From JANMZO01 sp963763135 (GTDB lineage Bacteria; Actinomycetota; Acidimicrobiia; Acidimicrobiales; JANYDT01), in assembly GCA_963763135.1 (NCBI GenBank), contig CAVXNJ010000009.1, forward strand, positions 62,001-126,000: a stretch of 64,000 bases of DNA, read 5' to 3'. This document shows, piece after piece, positions 9,355-17,748 of the stretch; within the stretch, counting starts at the first letter, position 1, and every line of letters begins with the position of its first letter. The notes under the pieces were generated by a model. That model searched no databases and was not told where the DNA came from. It saw only the letters and a program-made list of their open reading frames with translations. A program made the position numbers and the translations under genes.

Positions 9355-9402
9355 GACAGCGGCCGAGGTAGTGGGCTGTTGCCCACCACCCCGGCCGCTG
9401 TC
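9355..9402. terminator. Strong hairpin ending the hemocyanin operon
   Basis: A 22-base arm (9355-9376) and its complement (9381-9402) match at 20 of 22 positions around the 4-base loop tgtt. It sits 14 bases after the hemocyanin stop and before the convergent acyl-CoA dehydrogenase stop. There is no T-run on either side, so it may act as a bidirectional or Rho-assisted terminator or as an mRNA end-stabiliser. Confidence 0.65.
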
Positions 9403-9406
9403 AACC

Positions 9407-9464
9407 GCTCAGTTGCTAAGCAAACTGCTCAGCACGACTGCGCAGCAACTACTGCTCTGCTCAG
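9407..9464. repeat. GCTCAG short repeats in a convergent gap
   Basis: GCTCAG occurs at 9407, 9427 and 9459, with a GCGCAG variant at 9440. The last copy overlaps the stop codon of the acyl-CoA dehydrogenase gene. Similar GCTCAG clusters occur in two other convergent gaps of this window. Confidence 0.5.
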
Positions 9465-10735
9465 CCTTGGCCCGAGACACCCTTCGGCGCCTTCTGGTTC
9501 ATGAAGCCGAACATGTAGCCCGCGACACGACGCATTTGGATTTCCTCGGCGCCCTCGGTGATCCGGTAGCGGCGGTGGTGACGATAGATGTGCTCGAACG
9601 GCTTGTGGCGTGAGTAGCCCATGCCGCCGTGGACCTGCATGGCGCGGTCAGCGGCCTCGCAGCACAGCCGGTTGGCCCAGTAGTTGCACATCGACACCTT
9701 GTCGCTCTGCGAGAAGGCGCCGTACTTGTCCATGCCCCAAGCGGTCTTGTGAATAAGCGCGCGTATCATCTCGCACTGGGTCTGCAGTTCGACGAGCGGG
9801 AACTGGATGCCCTGGTTGCTGGCGAGTGCCTTGCCGAACGGACGGCGCTCCTTCGCGTACTTGACCGACTCGTTGATGCAGAACTGTGCAGCCCCGAGCG
9901 ACGATGCGGCCTGGCGGATGCGGTTCTCGTTGAAGAACTCCTGGACGACCTGCAGGCCCTTGCCCTCGCCACCAAAGATGGTGGCGTCGGAGACGCGGAT
10001 GTCGGTGAAGCGGACGTGCGCGTGGTCGGTCGGCATGTTGAAGGTCCACAGGAACTCGACGACTTCAAAGCCCTCGGATTTGGTTGGCGTGATGAACGCC
10101 GTAATGCCGTCGCCGTCGCCCGCCTTGCCGCTGGTGCGGGCGAAGATGAGGTCGTACTGCGCCTTGTGGATGCCGGTGTTCCACGTCTTCTCACCGTTGA
10201 TGACCCATTCGTCGCCGTCGCGTACGGCCGTGGTCTCCATGTGCGTGGCGTCGGAGCCGTGGTCGGGCTCGGTGATGCCGAAGGCGAAGCCACGCCGTCC
10301 TTCTGCGAGGTCGTCGATCCAGTCCTTCTTCTGCTCCTCGGTGCCGTACTTGATCATGAGCAGCAGGCCGACGTTGTTGCCGACGATGGAGTGCTCGTTC
10401 TGGAGGTCGCAGTGCAGGCCCAGGCCCTTCGCCGCGAGGTGCTCGCGGATGACGGCCATGCCGAGGTTGGTGCCGTTCTGTCCGCCGTACTCCTTCGGGT
10501 GCGGGTAGCGGTAGTGGCCGGCTTTGTCGGCAAGATCACGTGCTTTGCGGAGCAGCTGTTCCCACTCCTCGTTGGGCAGGCCACCGCGGTCCCAGTCCGT
10601 ACGTGCGTCTTCACGACGGTGGTCGAAGAAGCGGATGTTGTCGTCCTGCTGCTCGAGCGGCTTGATCTCCTTCTCGATGAAGTCGTCCAAGACGACGAGG
10701 TAGTCGGATAGTTCCTTGGGGAGCTCGAAGTCCAT
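9461..10735 (-). CDS. Acyl-CoA dehydrogenase (ACAD10/11 or LvaC-like)
   Basis: A 424-residue flavoenzyme of the acyl-CoA dehydrogenase family, expected to oxidise acyl-CoA thioesters with FAD. Signatures: FAFGITEPDHGSDATHMET and NGEKTWNTGIHKAQYD in the middle domain, AKERRPFGKALASNQGIQF, QVHGGMGYSRHKPFEHIYR and, near the C-terminus, YRITEGAEEIQMR, where the Glu of TEG sits at the position of the catalytic base in many family members. The start ATG begins a normal family N-terminus. It lies 13 bases after the acyl-CoA synthetase gene, so the two are co-transcribed. The neighbouring APH-type kinase with DUF6285 suggests 4-hydroxyacyl-CoA breakdown (inference). Confidence 0.9.
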   Translation of the reverse strand: MDFELPKELSDYLVVLDDFIEKEIKPLEQQDDNIRFFDHRREDARTDWDRGGLPNEEWEQLLRKARDLADKAGHYRYPHPKEYGGQNGTNLGMAVIREHLAAKGLGLHCDLQNEHSIVGNNVGLLLMIKYGTEEQKKDWIDDLAEGRRGFAFGITEPDHGSDATHMETTAVRDGDEWVINGEKTWNTGIHKAQYDLIFARTSGKAGDGDGITAFITPTKSEGFEVVEFLWTFNMPTDHAHVRFTDIRVSDATIFGGEGKGLQVVQEFFNENRIRQAASSLGAAQFCINESVKYAKERRPFGKALASNQGIQFPLVELQTQCEMIRALIHKTAWGMDKYGAFSQSDKVSMCNYWANRLCCEAADRAMQVHGGMGYSRHKPFEHIYRHHRRYRITEGAEEIQMRRVAGYMFGFMNQKAPKGVSGQG

Positions 10736-10748
10736 GAGGCGTTACCTT

Positions 10749-12479
10749 TCAGTTGTTTGTGTTTGAGGGGGTGGCGTTTGCGGGAGCGGCGTACTGCTCG
10801 CGCAGGTCGCGCTTGAGGATCTTGCCGGTGCCGTTGCGCGGGAGGTCCTCGATGCGGATCCACACGTATGCGGGCACCTTGAAGGCTGCGAGGCGCGATG
10901 CGACGTGGCTGCGAACATCGGCGGGGGAGAGCGTGGAGCCCGGCCGAAGCCGTACTACGGCCCCGACCTCCTCGCCGAGGCGCTCGTGCGGCACGCCGAT
11001 GATTGCGGCATCGAGTACGTCGGGGTGCTCGTAGATCGCGGCTTCAACCTCGGCGGCGTACACGTTCTCACCGCCGCGGATCACGACGTCCTTGATGCGA
11101 TCGACGACGTAGAGGTAACCCTCGTCGTCGAGGCGGCCGAGGTCGCCGGTGTGGAACCACCCGTCGGTGAAGGTGGCCGCCGTGGCCGTAGGGTTGTTGA
11201 AGTAGCCGCGCACGATGGTGGGGCCCTTCAGCCAGATTTCGCCGACCTCACCGGTGGAGACCTCGGCGCCATCGGGGTTGACGACGCAAACATCAATCAC
11301 CGGGGAAACGGGACGGCCCACGCTGTCGGGCCGCTGCACGTAGCTGGGACCGCTGTTGACGATGGCTGCTCCGGACGTCTCGGTCAGGCCGTAACCGTTG
11401 GTGGGCGCTGCCTTCGACGCGAGTTGCGTGTCGATGCGACGCACCAGTTCGGGCGGGACCAGCGTGGCGCCTGCTGACAGCCCGGTGAGCGAGCTGAGGT
11501 CGCGTCCCTCGGCGGCCGCCACCTCAAGCAGCTCGAACATAGTGGTGGGCACTGCTGCGACGGCCTGCACGCGCTCACGCTCGATGAGGTCGAGCGCCTC
11601 GTGCACGTCCCACTTGTACATCAGCACGATGCGTCCACCGAAGTGCGTGTAGGACAGCAGGAACGACTGCAGCCCGCCGACGTGGAACAGCGGGAACGTG
11701 AGCAGGGTGCAGGGCTGCGGGGGAGTGACGGGAGGCGCCGTCGGATCGACGGGTGGTGCCGCTGCGGCGGCGACCGCACCGCGGTAGAGCATGTTCATGA
11801 GGAACGATGCGAAGTTGCGGTGCGTCGCCACCGCCCCCTTCGGCTTTCCGGTGGTGCCGGACGTGTACATGATGCAGGCGTCGGAGTCAGGATCGACGGT
11901 GAGCTGCGGCAGCTCGGGTGCGTCGCCGGCGACGGCCTCGTCCCAGCGCATGAGCGTCACTCCGGCAGACGGGCGATCGGTACGTACGCTTATGATCACG
12001 GCCACGGCCGTGTCGCCCAACAACGGCTCGACGCGCTCCAGTCGCTCGTCGTCGGCGATGAGCACCTTGGCCTGGGAATCGCTCAGCCCGTAGGCCAGCT
12101 CTGGTCCGCTCCACCACGCGTTGAGCGGGACGGCGATGGCGCCGACGGCCTGGATGGCCCAGAACGCCAGCGCGTGCTCCGGGTAGTTGCGCATGGCGAT
12201 GGCCACCCGGTCGCCCGGTAAGACGCCGCACTCGCCGATGAGCCGAGCGGCCAGCGCACGGACGGTGCGGTGCGCCTCGTCGAAGGTGATGCGCTCATCC
12301 CCGTACACCAGGAACGTGGCCGGACCGTGTGCGGCGCTGGCGTCCCACACGGCGCGCAGCGAGGGCGGCGCGTTGACGAACACCTTGGTGGCGACGCCGT
12401 GGACGTTGACGACCGCGGTCTCGAACGGATCGGGCGCTGTGGTGGGTTCGGGGCCCTGGTCGGCTGGCATCGGCCGCAT
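10749..12479 (-). CDS. AMP-forming acyl-CoA synthetase (FadD/LvaE-like)
   Basis: A 576-residue member of the ANL superfamily, which activates a carboxylic acid to acyl-AMP and then acyl-CoA. The phosphate-binding loop YTSGTTGKPKGAV is at about residues 205-217. The A8 region (WFHTGDLGRLDDEGYLYVVDRIKDVV) and the catalytic lysine motif near the end (PRNGTGKILKRDL) are complete. The C-terminal tail is Ala/Pro/Asn-rich. It is the first gene of a two-gene unit with the acyl-CoA dehydrogenase and is divergent from a TetR gene; the 51-base gap holds a probable operator. The acid substrate cannot be read from sequence. A start at ATG 12470 is also possible. Confidence 0.9.
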   Translation of the reverse strand: MRPMPADQGPEPTTAPDPFETAVVNVHGVATKVFVNAPPSLRAVWDASAAHGPATFLVYGDERITFDEAHRTVRALAARLIGECGVLPGDRVAIAMRNYPEHALAFWAIQAVGAIAVPLNAWWSGPELAYGLSDSQAKVLIADDERLERVEPLLGDTAVAVIISVRTDRPSAGVTLMRWDEAVAGDAPELPQLTVDPDSDACIMYTSGTTGKPKGAVATHRNFASFLMNMLYRGAVAAAAAPPVDPTAPPVTPPQPCTLLTFPLFHVGGLQSFLLSYTHFGGRIVLMYKWDVHEALDLIERERVQAVAAVPTTMFELLEVAAAEGRDLSSLTGLSAGATLVPPELVRRIDTQLASKAAPTNGYGLTETSGAAIVNSGPSYVQRPDSVGRPVSPVIDVCVVNPDGAEVSTGEVGEIWLKGPTIVRGYFNNPTATAATFTDGWFHTGDLGRLDDEGYLYVVDRIKDVVIRGGENVYAAEVEAAIYEHPDVLDAAIIGVPHERLGEEVGAVVRLRPGSTLSPADVRSHVASRLAAFKVPAYVWIRIEDLPRNGTGKILKRDLREQYAAPANATPSNTNN

Positions 12480-12481
12480 AA

Positions 12482-12501
12482 CCTAACGTTCGTTCAGTAA
12501 G
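12482..12501. promoter_or_regulatory. Putative TetR operator, site 1
   Basis: The 20-mer cctaacgttcgttcagtaag contains the symmetric core AACG-tt-CGTT and lies between the divergent acyl-CoA synthetase and TetR genes. It matches site 2 (14639-14658, reverse complement) at 14 of 20 positions, including an identical CGTTCAGT block. The position overlaps the expected -35 region of the TetR gene, as for an autorepressor. Confidence 0.6.
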
Positions 12502-12517
12502 TTTTCAAATTCGGCGC

Positions 12518-12523
12518 TATTCT
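12518..12523 (+). promoter_or_regulatory. -10 element of a leaderless TetR promoter
   Basis: TATTCT (TANNNT) ends seven bases before the GTG start of the TetR gene. No ribosome binding site fits in that space, so the transcript probably begins at the start codon. Confidence 0.5.
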
Positions 12524-12530
12524 GCGAGCT

Positions 12531-13148
12531 GTGAATGCGACAACAGCCGGGGGAGCGCAGGACAGGCGGGAGCGCCCAGGGAAGGCGGCCATGTTGCGCG
12601 CCGCGGTGGAGGTCATGGGAGAAGACGGCTACGAGGGTGCGTCTATCAGGGACATGGCAGCGCGTGCCAACGTCAGCGTGGCCGCGCTCTACTACCACTT
12701 CCCCTCCAAGCTCGACCTCCTTCGCGAGTTCCTCGACGAGGCCCACGAGGTGATCCTCACGCGTCTGGACCGCCGACTGCTGGGGGCGAACCCCACGGCG
12801 GTGAACCGCCTGGACGAGATCGTGGGCACGCTGATCGCCTCGCACCTCCACGACGAGTGGGCGCAATTGGCGTCCAACGTGGCGCTCCGCGAGCACACCC
12901 GCCTCAACGGCCCTGACCGCAAGATCATCGACGGCAAACGTCGCCGCCTTCTGCAGTTGGTGCAGGCGGTCATCGAGAGCGGGGTGGCGTCGGGCGAGTT
13001 CCGTGCCACCGAGCCGCGCGAGACGGCGAGGGCCATCATCACGCTGTGTTCTTCGCTGGTTGAGCCGTTCCCTGAGATGGGGCGGTCCATGGCCGAGGTC
13101 ATCACGCTTTACCAGGGGTTCGCTCGATCGCTGGCCGGAGCGGTCTGA
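12531..13148 (+). CDS. TetR-family regulator of the acyl-CoA catabolic genes
   Basis: A 205-residue one-component repressor. The N-terminal helix-turn-helix is clear at about residues 19-66 (GASIRDMAARANVSVAALYYHFPSKLDLL is the recognition region, ending in the usual YYHFPSK). The C-terminal ligand domain ends with a FadR/KstR2-like helical segment; the ligand is probably an acyl-CoA (inference). GTG 12531 is the start because a TANNNT box sits seven bases upstream and the conserved HTH spacing fits. It is divergent from the acyl-CoA synthetase gene, with a palindromic site in between, which suggests it represses both itself and that operon. Confidence 0.85.
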   Translation: MNATTAGGAQDRRERPGKAAMLRAAVEVMGEDGYEGASIRDMAARANVSVAALYYHFPSKLDLLREFLDEAHEVILTRLDRRLLGANPTAVNRLDEIVGTLIASHLHDEWAQLASNVALREHTRLNGPDRKIIDGKRRRLLQLVQAVIESGVASGEFRATEPRETARAIITLCSSLVEPFPEMGRSMAEVITLYQGFARSLAGAV

Positions 13149-13215
13149 CCTCGGACCGTCGCAGTCGAGACTAAACTAAGTGCGCTGATAATAAGCGCGC
13201 TGATGATTGACGGGT

Positions 13216-14619
13216 TCAGATTTTGTAGGCGAGATACTTGGGGTTGTACACCGCGAGCTTGTCGTGCACGCCGCCCGCCAGCACCGTGTAGAGATCGTCC
13301 ATCCGGTCGTCGAACGTCCCCGAGCCGATCGCGTCGGAAAGCTCGCTGATGGATGACACGCCGAGCGACGCCAGCCCCGCCTCCCAGCGTTGCTCCTGCG
13401 CGGCGCCGTGCCGCAGCTGGCGCTCGACGGTGGCCAGGACGTTGGCGGTGACCCGCACATGGAAGCTGATGCGGCCGGTGGTGGCTCCCATGACCTCTTC
13501 GCTGAGAAACTCGCGCGCGGCCTCGACCAGCTCTTCGGCCGTGGGGCGGCCGAACAGCCCGGGATCACCCGCGGGTGGCTCGGGCAGCGACGCCGCCGCG
13601 GCCAGAGCGGCGTGCGCCGCCTGCGGCGCCAGCAGCCCCAGAAGGTCCCACTCCTGCTCGGCCACGCGGCGGCCGATGGCGGCGAGCTCCACGGAGCGCA
13701 CCATGCCCGTGAGGTGAGCAGCCGCCTGGCCCATGCAACCGATGCCCCACTTGAGCGTGTTGAGCACCAGCCACCAATGGAACGCGGCGCGGTCGACGGC
13801 GTCGCCGCCTGCGGCCTCATACGCGCTGATCAGCTCATCGATGGTGCCCACGCCGGCGGCCTCGAGGGGTGAGCCGAACCGCCAGCACTTCACGCACAAC
13901 CAGGCCAGGTCTTCCAGCGGATCGCCGAGGTGCACCAGCTCCCAGTCGATGGCGGCGCGTAAACCCTCGGCGTCAACGATGATGTTGCCGAGCCGGAGGT
14001 CTCCGTGGACGATCACGCGTCCGGCCGATGGCGGACGATTTGCTGCCAGCCACCGAAACGCCGCTTCGATCGTTGGGCTGACCTCGTCGAAGAGCTGATA
14101 GCGCTCAAGGTTCACGGCCAGCGGATCGGGCTCCTCGAGACCCGGCACTTCGGCCGGGTCAATTCGGTGAAGTCCGGCAAAGAACTCGCCGATATGCGCC
14201 GTCAGCACGGTACGGGCGTGCGCGAACTCCTGGTCGCGCAGTATGCGCCTGGCCAGTGTCTCGCCCGGCACCATCGACATGACGAGGCCTGCGGTACCCA
14301 ACAGCGGACCATCGTCTTGGGCAATGACCTGCGGGACGCGAAGCCCGGCGCGACCGCATGCGCGCATAGCATCTGCTTCACGCCGCATGGAGCCGTCGAG
14401 ACCTGGACGCCCCTCCGGGTCCCGGCGCAGGATCATCGGTGTCTCCGGCGCTCCCGAAGGCTCAACCTTGAAGGCCCATGTCTCACGCGATGCGCCGCCC
14501 GAAAGCCGCTGCACGCCGCTCACGACGAGCGGCGCACTGAGCACCGGCCCCAGTGTGGCGACGAGCGCGCTCGTGACCGCCTCGGAGGCTGCGCCGGTGC
14601 TGCTGGTCTCATCGCTCAT
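13216..14619 (-). CDS. APH-type kinase fused to DUF6285 (LvaA-LvaB-like)
   Basis: A 467-residue two-domain protein. Residues about 25-330 are an aminoglycoside-phosphotransferase-fold kinase: Brenner motif HGDLRLGN (205-212) with catalytic Asp207 and the metal motif IDWELVHLGDP (from 224). Residues about 355-467 resemble DUF6285 (RPTAEELVEAAREFL, FHVRVTANVLATVERQL). In Pseudomonas levulinate catabolism a separate APH-type kinase (LvaA) and a small partner (LvaB) phosphorylate 4-hydroxyacyl-CoA; I recall LvaB as DUF6285, which should be checked. A fused version beside an acyl-CoA dehydrogenase and a CoA ligase fits the same chemistry. GAGGTAGG precedes the ATG, and a TetR-like site lies upstream. 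Confidence 0.8.
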   Translation of the reverse strand: MSDETSSTGAASEAVTSALVATLGPVLSAPLVVSGVQRLSGGASRETWAFKVEPSGAPETPMILRRDPEGRPGLDGSMRREADAMRACGRAGLRVPQVIAQDDGPLLGTAGLVMSMVPGETLARRILRDQEFAHARTVLTAHIGEFFAGLHRIDPAEVPGLEEPDPLAVNLERYQLFDEVSPTIEAAFRWLAANRPPSAGRVIVHGDLRLGNIIVDAEGLRAAIDWELVHLGDPLEDLAWLCVKCWRFGSPLEAAGVGTIDELISAYEAAGGDAVDRAAFHWWLVLNTLKWGIGCMGQAAAHLTGMVRSVELAAIGRRVAEQEWDLLGLLAPQAAHAALAAAASLPEPPAGDPGLFGRPTAEELVEAAREFLSEEVMGATTGRISFHVRVTANVLATVERQLRHGAAQEQRWEAGLASLGVSSISELSDAIGSGTFDDRMDDLYTVLAGGVHDKLAVYNPKYLAYKI

Positions 14620-14638
14620 GTGTACCTACCTCGGAAGC

Positions 14639-14658
14639 TTAACTGAACGTTCGCTAAG
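14639..14658. promoter_or_regulatory. Putative TetR operator, site 2
   Basis: ttaactgaacgttcgctaag lies 20 bases upstream of the APH-DUF6285 start and has the palindromic core GAACGTTC. On the reverse strand a -10-like TATCTT (14656-14661) overlaps its edge. It shares CGTTCAGT and overall spacing with site 1 at 12482-12501, so the same TetR protein probably binds both. Confidence 0.6.
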
Positions 14659-14747
14659 ATAGGAATCAGGTCCTGGAGTGTCAAAACGCCGGGCCGACGC
14701 GCACCCTGCGGCAATGAGTCGATCGTGCGTCGGCAGGTCCACTTGGG

Positions 14748-14753
14748 TAGGGT
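14748..14753 (+). promoter_or_regulatory. -10 element of a leaderless promoter
   Basis: TAGGGT (TANNNT) is followed by exactly six bases and then the ATG of the luciferase-like oxidoreductase gene. No Shine-Dalgarno sequence is seen. Confidence 0.45.
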
Positions 14754-14759
14754 CGGTCC

Positions 14760-15782
14760 ATGACGCTTCCCGTCCGCTTCGGTGTCGCCCACGATTTCCG
14801 CTGTCCACCAGGCAGCGCCTATTCCCTGCAGGACGTGTACGCCCAGACCATCGAGCAGATTCAGATGCTCGACGAGCTCGGTCTCGACCAGGTGTGGTTC
14901 AGCGAACATCACTTCGTCGACGACGGATATCTCCCGTCGTTCGCACCGGTGGCTGGAGCAGCAGCCGCCGTCACCAGGCGCATGCGGATCTCGACAAACA
15001 TCTCGATCGTGCCGTTCTCGCATCCGCTGCGCCTCGCCGAGGACCTGGCCGTGCTTGATCAGCTGTCGGGTGGGCGGATGGAGTTCGGCGTGGGGCTCGG
15101 GTACGCGCCGCACGAGTTCCGTGCGTTCGGCTTTCCGGTCGCCCAACGAGTCTCACGCACCGAGGAGTGCGTCGACATCCTCCGCCTCGCCTGGTCGGGA
15201 GAGCGGTTCTCCTACGCCGGCAAGAGGTTCACCTTCGACGATGTGCGGGTAACCCCCGACCCTGTGCAACCCGGCGGCCCGCCACTGTGGATGGCACTGT
15301 CGAGCGGACCCGGTATTGCACGCGCGGTGCGCTACGGCACCCACGTCCTCCCACAGGGACCGACGTGGCTGCTCGACCGCTGGCGGAGTGACGCGTCGGC
15401 CGCCGGGGTCGATGTCTCAGGCCGACGCGTGGGGATCATCCGCTCGTTCCTCGTGACGGACGACCCCGAGCGCGACTGGCCACCACTCCGGGCTGCCGAG
15501 CGCTATCGCATGTCCGTGTACGGACGCTTTGCCGAGGAGGCGGGAACCGGGAACGCAGCCACGTTCAACGACACGGAACGGATCCCGCAACGGGTGTTCG
15601 TCGGGACCGTCGACCAGTGCGTCGACGAACTGTGCACGTTCATCACCCGGTTCGGCCTCACTGACGTGGTCACGTGGGGCTCCGCTCCCGGCCTGGAGCC
15701 CGCCAAGCTCACGCCCTCCATGGAGCGCTTCGCCGGCGAGGTGGTGCCGCAGGTCAGGGCAAGGCTCGGGGCGGTGGCCTGA
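14760..15782 (+). CDS. Luciferase-like (LLM class) flavin-dependent oxidoreductase
   Basis: A 340-residue TIM-barrel protein of the bacterial luciferase superfamily, using FMN or F420. Recognised by the N-terminal strand VRFGVAHDFRCPPG, DELGLDQVWFSEHHFVDDGY, ISIVPFSHPLRLAEDLAVLDQLSGGRMEFGVG (residues about 75-105) and FVGTVDQCVDELCTF near the end. No membrane or export signal. It is divergent from the APH-DUF6285 gene and faces the TetR-like site 2, about 100 bases upstream, so it may share that regulation. The substrate is unknown; relatives act as monooxygenases or F420-dependent dehydrogenases. Confidence 0.85.
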   Translation: MTLPVRFGVAHDFRCPPGSAYSLQDVYAQTIEQIQMLDELGLDQVWFSEHHFVDDGYLPSFAPVAGAAAAVTRRMRISTNISIVPFSHPLRLAEDLAVLDQLSGGRMEFGVGLGYAPHEFRAFGFPVAQRVSRTEECVDILRLAWSGERFSYAGKRFTFDDVRVTPDPVQPGGPPLWMALSSGPGIARAVRYGTHVLPQGPTWLLDRWRSDASAAGVDVSGRRVGIIRSFLVTDDPERDWPPLRAAERYRMSVYGRFAEEAGTGNAATFNDTERIPQRVFVGTVDQCVDELCTFITRFGLTDVVTWGSAPGLEPAKLTPSMERFAGEVVPQVRARLGAVA

Positions 15783-15833
15783 GCTGATCTGGCACTGCGG
15801 CCGACCGCCCAGCTACCAGCCGCTCCCAGCCCC

Positions 15834-15849
15834 GCTCAGCTCAGCTCAG
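15834..15849. repeat. Three overlapping GCTCAG copies
   Basis: GCTCAG begins at 15834, 15839 and 15844, each overlapping the next by one base, at the convergent end of the luciferase-like and monooxygenase genes and across the latter's stop codon. Confidence 0.5.
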
Positions 15850-17457
15850 GTCGATGGCCGGGTAGCCCTCCGCCGCGACACGGTCGATCCTCATCCTGTA
15901 CTGGGGGGCACCTCCGAAGTACGCCTGGTAGCGCACCTTCCCGTCCGCGTGGCCTTCGACGTTGGAGTTGTATCCGGTGAACCAGCCGCGGCTGCCGCGC
16001 AGCAGTAGGCGCTCCTGCGCACGCTGGACCTCGGCCACCCACTCCTGTTCCGCTTCTTCGCGTGCTTCGATGCGGGTGCACCCCTCCGCAAGAGCGTGTT
16101 CAAGGAGTCCCGTCACCCAGTCGACGCCGGTCTCGATCGCCCGCGGGAAATTGGTCGAGCCGGAGACGCTCTGCGGGCCGGCGATCATCAGCAGGTTCGG
16201 GAATCCGTGTGCCAGCACACCGAGATAGGTGCTCGGGCTGTCGGTCCACCTGTCGCGCAGCGCCTGCCCGCCGACCCCGCGGATATCGATGCGGTCGTAG
16301 CCACCGGTGATGGCGTCGAAACCCGTCGCGTACACGATGATGTCGAGTTCGTGATGCCCGGCCGTCGTCTGGATGCCGGTGGCGGTGATGCGTTCGATCG
16401 GCGTCGAGAGCAGGTCGACAAGGTGCACGTTGTCGCGGTTGTACGCCTCGAAGTACCGGGTTTCGAGCGGGAGCCGCTGGAGCCCGAACCCGTGGTCCTT
16501 CGGGATGAGGCGCTCCGCTGTATCGGGATCGTTGACCCGTCCGCGGATGCGCTCTGCGATGTATTCCGACACCTCCCGGTTGGCGGCTTCATCGAAGAAG
16601 ATCTCGGCGAAGTTGCTGGCCAGGATCGCGAACCCGGGCTGCTCGTAGAGTTCGTCCCAGATGGCGCGCCGCTCTTCCGGGGTGTGGTCCCAGAAGCCCC
16701 GCCGCGCCACATGCTCGAAGCCTCCGGGCGACTCGGCGCAGTTGGCGAAGATCTCGTCGTACCGGGCCCGGATCTCGGCCATGTGCGCATCGGTGATCAG
16801 GATGTTGTTGAGGGGAGTGCTCCAGTTGGGTCGGCGCTGGAACACCGTGAGATCGGCGACCTTGTCGGCGATCTCGGCGATGACCTGGATGCCGGTGGCG
16901 CCCGTTCCGATCACGCCGACCCGGCGGCCCTCGAGCTCGACGCCTTCGCGCGGCCACCAGTAGGTGTGGAACGACTGCCCCTGGAACTCGTCCATTCCTT
17001 CATAGTGGGGGAGCGTAGGAGCAGACAGCGGCCCCAGGCTGGTGATGACGTAGCGCGCGTCGTAGCTCGAGCCGTCCTGGAGGTGGATGTGCCACAGGCG
17101 CTCGCCCTCGTCCCACTCCATCCGTTCGACCCGTGCGTTGAACACCATGTGACGTCGGAGGTCGAACTTGTCCACCACGAAGTTGAGGTACGCGAGGTTC
17201 TCGGGCTGTGGCGAGAACAGCTCCTTCCAGTGCCACTCGTCGAGCAGTTCCCTCGAGAACGAATAGCCGTAGGTGTAGCTCTCGGAGTCGAAGCGGGCTC
17301 CTGGATAGCGGTTCCGGTACCAGGTTCCTCCCGGACCGTCGTCGCCCTCCAGTACGATCGCATCGATCCCCAGATCGGTCAGGCGCTTGATCTGGTAAAT
17401 GCCGGAGACCCCGGCTCCCACGACCACCACCTCATGGTGCCGTCGTTGCGTCGCCAT
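15841..17457 (-). CDS. Flavin-containing Baeyer-Villiger-type monooxygenase
   Basis: A 538-residue class B flavoprotein monooxygenase. Two Rossmann motifs are present: GAGVSG (14-19) for FAD and GTGATG (184-189) for NADPH. Between them is the Baeyer-Villiger fingerprint FxGxxxHxxxWP, complete as FQGQSFHTYWWP (158-169). The GGTWYRNRYPGARFD segment after the FAD site is also typical of cyclohexanone/phenylacetone monooxygenase relatives. Such enzymes insert oxygen next to a ketone to give an ester or lactone. GAGGGTGG precedes the ATG. Substrate unknown; the acyl-CoA and thiolase genes around it suggest a cyclic or long-chain ketone route (inference). Confidence 0.9.
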   Translation of the reverse strand: MATQRRHHEVVVVGAGVSGIYQIKRLTDLGIDAIVLEGDDGPGGTWYRNRYPGARFDSESYTYGYSFSRELLDEWHWKELFSPQPENLAYLNFVVDKFDLRRHMVFNARVERMEWDEGERLWHIHLQDGSSYDARYVITSLGPLSAPTLPHYEGMDEFQGQSFHTYWWPREGVELEGRRVGVIGTGATGIQVIAEIADKVADLTVFQRRPNWSTPLNNILITDAHMAEIRARYDEIFANCAESPGGFEHVARRGFWDHTPEERRAIWDELYEQPGFAILASNFAEIFFDEAANREVSEYIAERIRGRVNDPDTAERLIPKDHGFGLQRLPLETRYFEAYNRDNVHLVDLLSTPIERITATGIQTTAGHHELDIIVYATGFDAITGGYDRIDIRGVGGQALRDRWTDSPSTYLGVLAHGFPNLLMIAGPQSVSGSTNFPRAIETGVDWVTGLLEHALAEGCTRIEAREEAEQEWVAEVQRAQERLLLRGSRGWFTGYNSNVEGHADGKVRYQAYFGGAPQYRMRIDRVAAEGYPAIDLS

Positions 17458-17748
17458 GTTGCACCACCCTCGTTCTCACCGCATCGGGACGTTCCCCGCG
17501 GGCGACCCGATGCTACGGCCGGAATGAATCGCAGAGCCACTCTGCGCCGGAAATGCGGTTCCGGCCGGTAGCCGGAAAGGACCCCCATAACCAATATCCA
17601 TTCGGTGGCGCGCTCCGTATCGTGCCTACACAATGAAACGCCACGGCAGTCCGGACACGAAGTAGGCCGGTGTATCCCATCTGAAGCACACGATGCCCCG
17701 GTATGTGCTCGTCGGTAGTCAGTGCTTGATGCCGATCAGCGGCTGACC
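17458..17748. other. Upstream region of the monooxygenase gene, no gene seen
   Basis: This 291-base gap holds the ribosome binding site and presumably the promoter of the monooxygenase (reverse strand). I see no convincing coding sequence or strong hairpin in it. Confidence 0.5.

Noticed and set aside
9629..10711. Long + strand open frame of 360 codons
   Set aside because: It lies exactly antisense to the acyl-CoA dehydrogenase; in high-G+C DNA the complementary frame often stays open. The reverse-strand product matches its family throughout.
16096..17571. Long + strand open frame of 491 codons
   Set aside because: It is antisense to the Baeyer-Villiger-type monooxygenase, whose cofactor and fingerprint motifs are complete.
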